Shown one piece after another: positions 1 to 7,376 of a stretch of DNA of 18,001 bases. The stretch's first letter is position 1. Each line of letters begins with the position of its first letter. The notes under the pieces were generated by a model. It had not been told where the DNA came from and searched no databases. It saw only the letters and a program-made list of their open reading frames with translations. The stretch lies in assembly GCA_044359565.1 (NCBI GenBank), contig JBIKLX010000050.1:1-18001 (forward strand), in the 5' to 3' direction. Origin of the DNA: VFMC01 sp044359565. Its GTDB lineage: Bacteria > Actinomycetota > Acidimicrobiia > Acidimicrobiales > Ilumatobacteraceae. The translations under genes and the position numbers were made by a program.

Positions 1-1306
1 CGCTGCCGTGGAAGCCGCGGGTCTGCGCGGCGAGGTTGTCGGTGTCCTGGTCGTAGACGAAGCCGAGGCCGGGGTCCATCCCCGGCACCGACGCGTAGCT
101 GTCGGCGATGCCGATGTCGACCGGCTGTGCGGGCGGCGGCAGCGGGCCGTCGGCGGGCGGGTGCCGCAGGAACAGCAGCTCGAACGTGCACTCGTCGACC
201 GAGTGGGCGCTGGGCAGGAACCGGTACACCATCGGGAACTGCAGGCCGCGGAAGAAGAACGTGTTGGGGAACGCGAAGTACTCGATCGAGTCGATCGTCT
301 CGGCCACGGTGAGGTGGCTGAAGTCGTTGCCGTAGCGTTCGCCGAGCGAGGCCTGGATGATGCGGGCGTACACGTCGCGGGCGGTCTCGTCGGGGCCCAC
401 CGTGGGCATGTCGTCGCGGCCGGCGAACCGGCGGCCGAGCAGGAAGTCGAGGATCTCCTGCTCGCTGCGTTCGGCAGCGATGTGCGGGCTCTGTGTGCCG
501 GTGGTGTGCATGAAGCGCGAGACGTGTGGCACGAACACGTCGTACGCGGCGTTGGCGTCGCCGGTGGCGGGCAGCGCCTGCGAATGGGTCTTGAACACGT
601 GGTACGCCTCGAGGAACGCCTCCGTCGCTGCCTTCCAGTTCGCGGGTAGACGCTTGCGGATGTGTACCTCGACGTAGCGGTCGGCCAGATCCCAGGTGGC
701 GAAGTGACGGGGCAGCACGCCGAGGTACTCGTGCAGCGGCGGTGCCGCGGGGTCGAGGTTGATGAACACGAACCCGCCCCAGGTGTCGACGCGCACCTCG
801 GGCAGGGCCACCTCGTCGTCGCGCACGTGCGGGAAGTCCCATCGACACGGCAGCGCCACCAACGTCCCTGCGGTGCTCCACGTCCATCCGTGGTACGGGC
901 AGGTGAAGCGGTTGGCGTTGCCCTGCTGGCCGGATGGCTTCAGCTGCGTGCCGCGGTGCTGGCAGAAGTTGTCGAAGGCGCGGATGCTGCTGTCGGGCTG
1001 GCGCACGACGATGATCGACCGGGCGCCGATGTCGTACACCTGGAAATCGCCCGGCTCGGGGATGTGCTCGTGGCGGCACACCCACTGCCAGGTGCGGCCC
1101 CACACCCGCTCGTACTCGAGTGCGGCGAACTCGGCCGAGGTGTAGCGGCTGAACGGCACGGGTTCGTCGCCGAGGAACGTGTACGACTCCTCGAGCAGTT
1201 CGGCCGGCACCCCGGTGCGGTCGCGGCGCACGAGGTCGCGGTAGCCCGGGCCCGGGCAGCGGTGCTCGCCGGGCGCCAGGGCCGGATCGGGTAGCGACTG
1301 CTCCAT
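1..1306 (-). CDS. Rieske [2Fe-2S] aromatic ring-hydroxylating oxygenase, alpha subunit (3' end beyond window)
   Basis: The minus strand reads open from an ATG at 1306 to the window edge (435 codons), so only the last few tens of residues are probably missing. The Rieske centre is visible as C115-x-H117 and C136-P-Y-H139 in FCQHRGTQ...FTCPYHGW. The mononuclear iron site is EAYHVFKTH (H236 and H241), and the third ligand probably lies in the later DQDTDNLAAQTRGF stretch. Members of this family use electrons from a separate reductase to put O2 onto aromatic rings, or to demethylate or oxidise small molecules; the substrate cannot be told from sequence. No ferredoxin, reductase or beta subunit is adjacent in the window. 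Start choice is uncertain: an in-frame GTG at 1315 lies 4 nt from AGGAG (1324-1320), whereas the ATG lies 13 nt away. Two palindromic operators lie about 70-115 bp upstream, suggesting repressor control by an effector. Confidence 0.93.
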   Translation of the reverse strand, partial: MEQSLPDPALAPGEHRCPGPGYRDLVRRDRTGVPAELLEESYTFLGDEPVPFSRYTSAEFAALEYERVWGRTWQWVCRHEHIPEPGDFQVYDIGARSIIVVRQPDSSIRAFDNFCQHRGTQLKPSGQQGNANRFTCPYHGWTWSTAGTLVALPCRWDFPHVRDDEVALPEVRVDTWGGFVFINLDPAAPPLHEYLGVLPRHFATWDLADRYVEVHIRKRLPANWKAATEAFLEAYHVFKTHSQALPATGDANAAYDVFVPHVSRFMHTTGTQSPHIAAERSEQEILDFLLGRRFAGRDDMPTVGPDETARDVYARIIQASLGERYGNDFSHLTVAETIDSIEYFAFPNTFFFRGLQFPMVYRFLPSAHSVDECTFELLFLRHPPADGPLPPPAQPVDIGIADSYASVPGMDPGLGFVYDQDTDNLAAQTRGFHGS

Positions 1307-1374
1307 CTGCCGCACGGTACTCCTCGTCGCACGGCTCTGCCCTCGCCCGGTTCCCGGTCCGGCGCCGCTGGTGC

Positions 1375-1392
1375 TCTGTGTCGTGACACAGA
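1375..1392. promoter_or_regulatory. Palindromic operator, copy 1
   Basis: TCTGTGTC-GT-GACACAGA is a perfect 8+2+8 inverted repeat in the gap between the Rieske gene and the exonuclease III stop. It is the exact reverse complement of copy 2 at 1405-1422, with centres 30 bp apart (about three helical turns). This is typical of a dimeric repressor such as a TetR-family protein; the protein itself is not in the window. The target is most likely the Rieske gene, because the exonuclease gene ends here and has no promoter in this gap. Confidence 0.75.
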
Positions 1393-1404
1393 CGACACGT
1401 CCGC

Positions 1405-1422
1405 TCTGTGTCACGACACAGA
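1405..1422. promoter_or_regulatory. Palindromic operator, copy 2
   Basis: TCTGTGTC-AC-GACACAGA is a perfect 8-bp-arm palindrome, the inverted twin of the copy at 1375-1392. It lies upstream of the Rieske gene, which is transcribed leftward, with only 25 bp to the end of the exonuclease III gene. The identical arms in both copies make chance unlikely. Confidence 0.75.
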
Positions 1423-1447
1423 CAACGAACGGAGGGGGTGAGGGAGG

Positions 1448-2281
1448 TCAGAGGCGGTAGGTGGCCACCATGGGGGCGTGGTCGCTCCAGCGCTCGGCGT
1501 ACGACGGGGCACGGTCGACCCGGGCGTCGGTGGCGCGAGCGGCGAACTCGGGTGTGGCGATCTGGTAGTCGATGCGCCATCCGGCGTCGGTGTCGAAGGC
1601 GCGGCCTCGGAACGACCACCACGTGAACGGAACGGCGTCGCTGCCCGCTACGGTGCGGCCCACATCGACCCAGCCGAGCGTGTCGATCCAGTGATCGAAC
1701 CGGGCGCGCTCGTCGGGATGACAGCCGGCGCAGCCGACGTTGCCCTTCCAGTTCTTCAGGTCGCTGTCGCGGTGGGCGACGTTGAGGTCGCCGGTGAGCA
1801 CCACGTTGCGGCCATCGGCGCGCAATGCTTCGAGGCGCGCCGTGGCGGCATCGAACCAGGCGAGCTTCTCGGCCATCCGCTCGGGCACCTCGGCGTCGCC
1901 GGTGTGGGCATAGGCCGAGATCACCGTGAGCACCTCGTCGTTCGGTAGGCGGACGTCGGCCTCGATCCAGCGGCCGGTGTCGGCGAAGTGCACCGAGTCG
2001 TCGCCTCGGTCGTGTCGCGCGATGGGGAGGTGGGTGACCACTGCCACCCCGGCGCGCCCCTTGGCGGCTGCTTCGGCGTGCACGACGTGCCAGCCGTCGC
2101 CGAACACCTCGGCCACCAGGCCGGGCACCAGCGCATCGGGTGCCCGCACCTCCTGCAGGGTGACGATGTCGGCCTCGCATCGGTACACCCAGGGCGCCAT
2201 GCCGTTACGCGCCGCAGCGCGCAGACCGTTCACATTGACGGTGGCGAGGGTGACGGTTCGAGGCGCAGATCGGCGAGGCAT
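1448..2281 (-). CDS. xthA: Exodeoxyribonuclease III (AP endonuclease family)
   Basis: This 277-residue protein is about the usual length for the EEP (exonuclease-endonuclease-phosphatase) family. Visible catalytic residues are N18 (NVNGLR), E44 (LQEVRA), Y124 (AYAHTGD), D165 and N167 (LTGDLNVAH), D238 (WRIDYQ) and D267-H268 (WSDHAP). The family cuts DNA 5' of abasic sites and removes 3' blocking groups in base-excision repair, using Mg2+. The ATG at 2281 starts MPRRSAPRTVTLATVNVNG, where homology begins; an open frame continues upstream to about 2581 but runs antisense over the selenoprotein gene and is not coding. A TACAGT -10-like box (2296-2291) lies 9 nt before the ATG with no Shine-Dalgarno sequence, so translation may be nearly leaderless. 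The gene is divergent from the selenoprotein gene, with 48 bp between starts. Confidence 0.95.
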   Translation of the reverse strand: MPRRSAPRTVTLATVNVNGLRAAARNGMAPWVYRCEADIVTLQEVRAPDALVPGLVAEVFGDGWHVVHAEAAAKGRAGVAVVTHLPIARHDRGDDSVHFADTGRWIEADVRLPNDEVLTVISAYAHTGDAEVPERMAEKLAWFDAATARLEALRADGRNVVLTGDLNVAHRDSDLKNWKGNVGCAGCHPDERARFDHWIDTLGWVDVGRTVAGSDAVPFTWWSFRGRAFDTDAGWRIDYQIATPEFAARATDARVDRAPSYAERWSDHAPMVATYRL

Positions 2282-2290
2282 GGCGGCGTC

Positions 2291-2296
2291 ACTGTA
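2291..2296 (-). promoter_or_regulatory. Probable -10 box of the exonuclease III gene
   Basis: On the minus strand, TACAGT (TANNNT type) lies 9 nt before the ATG at 2281. No convincing -35 is seen. The predicted 5' leader would be only 2-3 nt, in keeping with the leaderless pattern of other genes in the window. Confidence 0.4.
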
Positions 2297-2329
2297 GGCA
2301 GCACAGCGCGATTTGGCAGACTGCAGCCC

Positions 2330-4093
2330 GTGAGCAGTGAGTTGCGAGCCGAGCCGCGCTACGACGTCGTCTGGCCGAAGTCGCCCCGGGGCGTCCAGGC
2401 GCGCCCGCTGGCGCCGCGGCTGGGCGATCTGGCCGGTACACGCATCGGTTTCCTGTGGGACTTCATGTTCCGCGGCGACGAACTGTTCCCGGTGATCGCG
2501 AGCGAACTGCAGGCCCGCTACGCGGGGGTCGAGGTGGTCGGCTACGACGCGTTCGGCAACGTGCACGGCCCGGAGGAGCACCAGGTGGTGGGCGCAATCC
2601 CCAGTGTCATCGCGGCCCGCGGTGTCGACGCCGTGGTGTCGGGCGTGGGGGCTTGAGGTAGCTGTACGCCCGCCGTGATGCGGGCATCAGCAGCAGCAGA
2701 GGCCACCGGTACCCCGACGGTGAGTCTGGTGACCGAAGCCTTCATCCGCCAGGCCGCGGCCACCGGGCGCGGGCTCGGGTTCGACGGGATGCCACTGGCG
2801 GTGCTGCGCGGCCATGTCGACAGTCAGAGCCACGACGAGATGATCGCCGGGCTGGTGGCCACGACGATGCAGCAGGTGATCGACGGCCTCACCCGCCCGG
2901 TCGACCCCACCGTCGTGCACTCCGACGAGCCGAGCGCGCTCGACGTGGTGGCATCGGGCGACATCGACGAGATCAACCGCCTGTTCGTCGAGCACGGCTG
3001 GAGCGACGGCCTACCCATCGTGCCGCCCACACGCGAACGGGTGGAGGCGTTCATCGCCGCGTCGGGTCACGACCCGTGGCGGGTGCTCGGCCTGGCCCGG
3101 CCGTCGGGCCGCGACATCACGGTGTGGTCGGTTGCGGTGAACGGGGTGATGGCCGGGTGCCTGCCCGAGCACCTACCGGTGCTGCTGGCCGTGGCCGCAG
3201 TGATCGCCGACCCGCACTACGGCGTCGAGCACTCGGGCAACACCACCGGTGCCGATGCGCTCATCGTGCTGAACGGGTTCGCCGGTGCCGGGCTGGGGTT
3301 CAACTTCGGGCAGGGCGCGCTGCGCGATGGCGTGCAGGCCAACACCGCGGTGGGTCGCTGGTTGCGGCTGTACCTGCGCAACGTGTGCGGCTTCACCGCC
3401 GACGAGCACGACAAGGCCACGTTCGGCAACACGTTCAAGGTGGTGCTGGCCGAGGATGAGGCGGCGCTGGCCGAGATCGGCTGGCAGCCGCTCAGCGCCG
3501 ACTTCGGCTTCGGTCGGGGCGACGACGTGGTGACGATGGGGCGCATCAACAGCGGCCTCATCGTCGGCAGCGTGTACGGCAGCACGCCCGACGAGATCGT
3601 GCCCTACCTGGCCGACGGTCTCACCCGCGTGACGGGCTGGGACCTCACCCACGTGTTCGGCCTGGGCCGTGCCCAGTACCGTCCGCTGCTGGTGCTGTCG
3701 CCGCTGATCGCCCGCACCTTCGCCCGCGCAGGCTGGGGCAAGGGCGAGTTGCGTGCGGCGCTGTTCGCCCAGGCGCGTATTCCGGCGTGGAAGTTCGAGA
3801 GGCTGATCGGCGAGTGGAGCAACCTCACCGCGGGTCGGCGCACGCTGGTCGACCTGGTGGCCGCCGGCGAGGTGCCACCGGTGTTCGCCGAGAGCGACGA
3901 CCCCCAGCGCCTCGTGCCCATCGTGACCGAGCCGAGCAAGTTCCTCATCGCCGTGGCCGGCGACCCGGGCCGCGCCAACGCCTACGTGATGAGCAACGAC
4001 GGGCCGCACGGCGACTGGACCGCGAAGGCCGTCGATGTCACGTTCTCGACCGACCTGGTGTGCAACCCCGACGGATTCGGTCAAGACTGTTGA
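2330..4093 (+). CDS. UGSC-family selenoprotein (Sec at residue 109 encoded by TGA 2654-2656)
   Basis: I read one 587-residue protein from the GTG at 2330 through an in-frame TGA to the TGA at 4091-4093. The internal TGA gives GVGA-U109-G-S-C112-TPAV, exactly the motif that names the UGSC (seleno)protein family, in which Cys may replace Sec. The frame continues across it with unbroken homology-like sequence, and a SECIS-like hairpin follows at the right distance. The N-terminal domain (about 36-185) holds an alpha/beta region (GTRIGFLWDFMFRGDE) and the U-x-x-C redox-type pair. A second conserved domain (about 205-500) has DGLPIVPPT, NGVMAGCLPE and EHSGNTTGADALIVLNGF. The last residue before the stop is Cys. 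The biochemical role of the family is unknown to me; a thiol/selenol redox reaction is inference. There is no Shine-Dalgarno before the GTG; a weak CAGACT lies 7 nt upstream, so the gene may be leaderless. The alternative is two ORFs (2330-2656 and from 2675) or a nonsense mutation. Confidence 0.9.
2661..2691 (+). promoter_or_regulatory. Bacterial SECIS-like hairpin in the selenoprotein mRNA
   Basis: Directly after the TGA (2654-2656) the RNA can fold into a lower stem GCUG/CAGC (2661-2664 with 2688-2691), an internal loop UAC/AU, an upper 6-bp stem GCCCGC/GCGGGC (2668-2673 with 2680-2685), and a 6-nt apical loop CGUGAU (2674-2679). The loop begins 17 nt after the UGA and has G as its second base followed by U. 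This matches known bacterial SECIS properties: an apical loop about 16-37 nt downstream with a G among the first two loop bases. In that system SelB binds the loop and delivers Sec-tRNA to the UGA. The fold is by hand; no energy was computed. Confidence 0.75.
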
Positions 4094-4119
4094 CCAAATA
4101 GAACCCTGATCGGTACTGT
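4090..4119 (+). promoter_or_regulatory. Promoter of the PIG-L/sugar cluster (-35 TTGACC, -10 TACTGT)
   Basis: TTGACC (4090-4095) is followed by an 18-nt spacer and TACTGT (4114-4119). The ATG of the PIG-L gene begins 6 nt after the -10 box, so transcription should start at or next to the A of the ATG, giving a leaderless mRNA. The -35 box overlaps the stop codon of the selenoprotein gene. This separates the downstream cluster from the selenoprotein as a transcription unit, although read-through is possible. Confidence 0.65.
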
Positions 4120-4125
4120 GCCCTC

Positions 4126-5034
4126 ATGGGGGCAGACGAGCAGCGCGAGCACGGTGGTGTGCCAGCACGACACATCCCCCCGGGCGACGGTCGGGTGGTA
4201 CTGCTGGTGGTGGCGCACGCCGACGATGTGGCGCTGTTCCTCGGCGGCACCGTGGCCACCTGGGCCGAGGCAGGGTGGCGTGTGGTCGTGGTGCGCGTCA
4301 CCGACGACCGGTGGGACTCGGTCGGGTCTACGCCTGAGGCCACCATCGCCGCCAACACCGCCGAGTTCCGGCGCGCCGCCGCCATCCTCGGTGTGGCCGA
4401 GATCGTCGAGTTCGGGTACCCCACCGACGTGCTCGGCGATGTGAGCGAAGTGGCGCTCCGCGAACGCATCATTCGCGAGGTGCGCCGCCATCGTCCCTAC
4501 GCGCTGGTGAGTTTCGACCCGTACAGCATGTTCGGCGAGGACAACCAGGATCACGTGAAAGTGGCAGCCGCGACCGACGAGGCGTTCTGGACCAGTCAGT
4601 TCGACCTCCATCATCCCGAACACCTCGCCGAGGGCCTCGCCCCGCACGGCTGCTTCGAACGCTGGTACTTCGGGCGCCGGGTGATGGACGTGACCGATGT
4701 GGTCGACATCAGCACCACGCTCGACCGCAAGGTCGATGCCGCGTGCACCCACGCCACGATGATGCGCAACTACGCCAACCAACTGTGTCTGCAGGCCCGC
4801 ACCGGCGGGTGGGACCTCCCGTTGGCCGAGCAGGCGGTGGCCAGCGGCGATGTGCGACCGTTCCTCGAGCCACTGGTACGCGCCGGTTCGGCGCGCACCG
4901 GCGAGCGGTACGGCCTGGGGGCGGCCGAAGAGTTCCGCATCGTCACCTACGGTGGACTCGAGCCGCTGCTCGAACGGTTCGGCGTCCGCCGACCCGCCAG
5001 CCAGCCCGACGGCGATACGGAGGACCGATCATGA
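4126..5034 (+). CDS. PIG-L (LmbE-like) family zinc deacetylase
   Basis: This 302-residue protein has the PIG-L metal motif VVAHADDVALFLGG (H31, D33, D34; usual form AHPDD) and a second metal-ligand region NQDHVKVAAA (H143). Family members are Zn-dependent hydrolases that remove acetyl (or acyl) groups from N-acetylglucosamine-type amino sugars, for example in mycothiol or GPI synthesis. This protein is a separate type in a sugar cluster, so its substrate is open. The glutamate that usually follows the DD pair is absent; position 35 is Val. The start is set by a promoter 6 nt upstream (leaderless), and no Shine-Dalgarno is present. Its TGA overlaps the ATG of the next, broken gene (ATGA). An N-acetylated amino sugar or aminocyclitol is a reasonable inferred substrate given the downstream aminotransferase. 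Confidence 0.88.
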   Translation: MGADEQREHGGVPARHIPPGDGRVVLLVVAHADDVALFLGGTVATWAEAGWRVVVVRVTDDRWDSVGSTPEATIAANTAEFRRAAAILGVAEIVEFGYPTDVLGDVSEVALRERIIREVRRHRPYALVSFDPYSMFGEDNQDHVKVAAATDEAFWTSQFDLHHPEHLAEGLAPHGCFERWYFGRRVMDVTDVVDISTTLDRKVDAACTHATMMRNYANQLCLQARTGGWDLPLAEQAVASGDVRPFLEPLVRAGSARTGERYGLGAAEEFRIVTYGGLEPLLERFGVRRPASQPDGDTEDRS

Positions 5035-5208
5035 ACAGCCCACTCACCGGCGACTGGGCCAAGGGGTTCCCGGCCGTGTACGGCCGCGGCCTGTTGCCGC
5101 GCGTCGTCGACGGCCTCGGCACTGTGTGCCCACCCCGATCTCACCGTCGTCGCTGATCGAGCGGCCCTTGCAGCGGTGCAGTCACGAACCCTGATGGAGA
5201 TGACATGA
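5031..5208 (+). pseudogene. Broken gene: N-terminal and C-terminal pieces in different frames
   Basis: A strong Shine-Dalgarno GGAGGA (5019-5024) sits 6 nt before the ATG at 5031, which overlaps the PIG-L stop as ATGA. That frame gives only 41 residues (MNSPLTGDWAKGFPAVYGRG..., stop 5154-5156). Its start resembles the N-terminus of metal-dependent alcohol/glycerol-1-phosphate dehydrogenases (VYGRGLLPRVVDGLG). A second frame, shifted by one base, carries a protein-like sequence (CAHPDLTVVADRAALAAVQS) and stops at 5206-5208 as ATGA over the next gene's ATG. Both operon junctions are therefore intact while only 178 nt remain between them. I read this as a gene with a large internal deletion, or one small frameshifted gene. 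The dehydrogenase assignment is weak. Confidence 0.6.
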
Positions 5209-6446
5209 CCTCGTTGATCGAGCGCCCGGCGGTGCTGGGCGGTGCTCCCGTGCGTCAGCGCGACTATCCCTCGTGGCCCGTGTGGGACGAGCACGAGCGC
5301 ACAGCGCTGCTCGACGTGCTCGACGCCGGCGGATGGTGGCAGGGGAACGGCAAGGTGGCGGCCACGTTTGCCGCCGACTTCGCCACCTATCACGGCGCGA
5401 CGTTCGGCATGGCCCTCACCAACGGCACGCACACGCTGGAAGCAGCGCTGGTGGCGTGCGACGTGGGCGAGGGCGACGAGGTGATCGTGCCGGGGATGAC
5501 CTTCGTCGCCTCGGCTGCGGCGGTGCTGGCGGTGAACGCCACGCCGGTGCTGGTCGACATCGACGCCGACACGCTGTGCATCGACCCGGCCGCGGCCGAA
5601 GCGGCCATCACGCCGCGCACGAAGGCCATCGTCGCCGTGCACGTCGCCGGCGCTGCGGCCGATCTCGATGCGCTCACCGAACTGTGCGCCCGGCGTGGCC
5701 TGCGGCTGATCGAGGACTGTGCCCACGCGCACGGCACGTTCTGGCGCGGCAGGGGTGTGGGCTCGTGGGGCGACTTCGGCAGCTTCTCGATGCAGCGCTC
5801 GAAGCTGATGACCGCCGGTGAGGGTGGGGTGCTGATCTGCAACGACGAGGCGCTGCGCGACGCGGCCTGGGCGTACGCCGACTGCGGCCGGGTGAAGGGG
5901 CAGTGGTTCTACCACCACGCCACCTACGGCTCGAACCTGCGCATGACCGAGTGGCAGGGGGCCGTGCTGAGCGGCCAGTTGCAGCGGTTCCCCGACCAGA
6001 ACCGCACCCGCAACGACAATGCCGTTGCGCTGAATGCAGCACTCGACGAGATCCCCGGTGTGCGCACCCCGCGGCGCGACCCGCGCATGGACAGTCAGGG
6101 CAACTACTGCTTCGTGTTCCACTACGACGCCGAGCAGTTCGCCGGGCTGCCGTTGCGCAACTTCGAGGCGGCGTTGGCTGCCGAGGGCATCCCGATGGGT
6201 GTGTCGTACCCGTCGCTCACCGACCTGGCGGTGTTCCGCAACCGCAACTTCGCGCCGCGGCTACGCGAGCACGCGCCCACCATCGACTACTCGACCCAGC
6301 ACCTGCCCCGCGCCGAGCACGCTGCGGCCAGCACGGTGTGGCTGCAGCATCGCCTGCTGCTGGCCGAGCGCGAAGACGTGCTCGACGTGGCGCGCGCAGT
6401 CGCCCGCATCCAGGCTCATGCGGCCGACATCGCGAGCGCGTCGTGA
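5205..6446 (+). CDS. DegT/DnrJ/EryC1/StrS family PLP-dependent aminotransferase
   Basis: This 413-residue protein is of typical family length. The PLP lysine is K200 in SFSMQRSKLMTAGEGG, D171 in IEDCAHAHG pairs with the pyridine nitrogen, and NGTHTLEAAL (about 73-82) is the phosphate-binding turn. The Q-x-x-K-L-M-T-A-G-E-G-G form resembles the branch with AHBA synthase and scyllo-inosose aminotransferases more than the nucleotide-sugar enzymes; this is from memory, not a search. The expected reaction is transfer of an amino group between Glu/Gln and a keto-sugar or keto-cyclitol. GGAG (5196-5199) precedes the ATG by 5 nt. The stop overlaps the next start (GTGA), so the genes are translationally coupled. 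It could work in synthesis or, with the neighbouring oxidoreductases and regulator, in breakdown. Confidence 0.93.
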   Translation: MTSLIERPAVLGGAPVRQRDYPSWPVWDEHERTALLDVLDAGGWWQGNGKVAATFAADFATYHGATFGMALTNGTHTLEAALVACDVGEGDEVIVPGMTFVASAAAVLAVNATPVLVDIDADTLCIDPAAAEAAITPRTKAIVAVHVAGAAADLDALTELCARRGLRLIEDCAHAHGTFWRGRGVGSWGDFGSFSMQRSKLMTAGEGGVLICNDEALRDAAWAYADCGRVKGQWFYHHATYGSNLRMTEWQGAVLSGQLQRFPDQNRTRNDNAVALNAALDEIPGVRTPRRDPRMDSQGNYCFVFHYDAEQFAGLPLRNFEAALAAEGIPMGVSYPSLTDLAVFRNRNFAPRLREHAPTIDYSTQHLPRAEHAAASTVWLQHRLLLAEREDVLDVARAVARIQAHAADIASAS

Positions 6447-7372
6447 CCCGACCGCTACGACTGGCGCTGCTGGGGTACGGCTTCATCGGCAAACTGCACG
6501 AGCAGGCAGCGCTTGCGTGTGGGCTCGAGATCGTCCGGGTGTGCCGGCGCGACGACGACTGGTCGGAGGCGGTGCGGGCCGCCGACGTCGATGCCGTGGT
6601 GGTGGGTACACCGAACGCCCTGCACCATCCGCAGGCCATGGCGGCGCTGGCGGCCGGCAAGCATGTGCTGCTCGACAAGCCGATGGCGATGCACCTCGGC
6701 CAGGCCCGCGAGATCGCAGCCGCTGCGCTCGACGCCGATCGCACCCTGCTGGTGGGGCACATGTGGCGCTACCGCGACGAGGTCGTCGCCGTACGCGACC
6801 GCATCGCCGGGGGCGAGGTGGGCCGACCGGTCCGCACGCGCGGCTACGGCATCCACGCCGGGTGGGGACCGAGCGGCTGGTTCACCGACCCGGCGTTGGC
6901 CGGTGGCGGCGCGCTCATCGATATGGGCATCCACGCCATCGACACGGCCCGCTTCCTGCTGGGCGACCCGCAGCCGGCCCGGGTGACGGCATCGGTGGGT
7001 ACGGCGTTCGGCGAGTACGCGGTCGACGACGACGCGGTGGTGCTGATCGAGTGGTCGAACGGCGTGCGCAGTGTGGTCGAGAGCGGGTGGTGGCAGCCTC
7101 GTCTCGATGGGGTGGAGGCCGACACCGAGGTGTACGGCACGGGCGGCTACGCGCGGATCTGGCCGCAGTTCACCCCGGCCACCCCGGCGCCGGCCGACTA
7201 CGTGCACTGCACGCTGCCGATGTACGCGGCGCAGATGGCCGACTTTGCGAGCTGCTGCGACAGCGGTGCAGTTCCGGTGGCATCGGCCGAGGTGGGGCTG
7301 GTGGCGATGCGCATCGTCGACGATGCGTATCGCAGTGCCGCCTCGTCACCGGTCTCAGCTCTGGGGCGGTGA
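6443..7372 (+). CDS. Gfo/Idh/MocA family NAD(P)-dependent oxidoreductase
   Basis: This 309-residue protein starts at a GTG inside the GTGA overlap with the aminotransferase. The Rossmann motif GYGFIG (11-16) binds NAD(P). LLDKPMAMH carries the conserved lysine (K79; DKP in place of the common EKP), and ALIDMGIHAID holds the D160-x3-H164 catalytic pair. Family members oxidise or reduce sugars, inositols and keto-sugars. Next to a StrS-type aminotransferase it would supply or consume the keto intermediate, as in inositol/aminocyclitol or amino-sugar pathways (inference). The stop at 7370-7372 is 4 nt before the ROK start. It is slightly short for the family (often 330-390), but both domains look complete. 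Confidence 0.92.
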   Translation: MTRPLRLALLGYGFIGKLHEQAALACGLEIVRVCRRDDDWSEAVRAADVDAVVVGTPNALHHPQAMAALAAGKHVLLDKPMAMHLGQAREIAAAALDADRTLLVGHMWRYRDEVVAVRDRIAGGEVGRPVRTRGYGIHAGWGPSGWFTDPALAGGGALIDMGIHAIDTARFLLGDPQPARVTASVGTAFGEYAVDDDAVVLIEWSNGVRSVVESGWWQPRLDGVEADTEVYGTGGYARIWPQFTPATPAPADYVHCTLPMYAAQMADFASCCDSGAVPVASAEVGLVAMRIVDDAYRSAASSPVSALGR

Positions 7373-7376
7373 AGGA

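Noticed and set aside
8..1294. Long plus-strand open frames over the Rieske region
   Set aside because: The minus strand encodes an oxygenase with all iron ligands. The plus-strand translations are Val/Arg/Ala-rich shadows typical of high-GC antisense frames.
2282..2581. N-terminal extension of exonuclease III to 2581
   Set aside because: It would run antisense through the selenoprotein gene and adds sequence unlike the family. The start at 2281 fits homology and the -10 box.
2654..2656. TGA as a true stop or a nonsense mutation making a pseudogene
   Set aside because: The exact UGSC motif, intact reading frame on both sides and a SECIS-like hairpin at the proper distance favour recoding.
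4101..5195. Ten-base sequence GAACCCTGAT shared at 4101-4110 and 5186-5195 as a possible operator
   Set aside because: It is not palindromic, and the second copy lies within a coding remnant beside a ribosome binding site. One 10-mer match in 18 kb can be chance.
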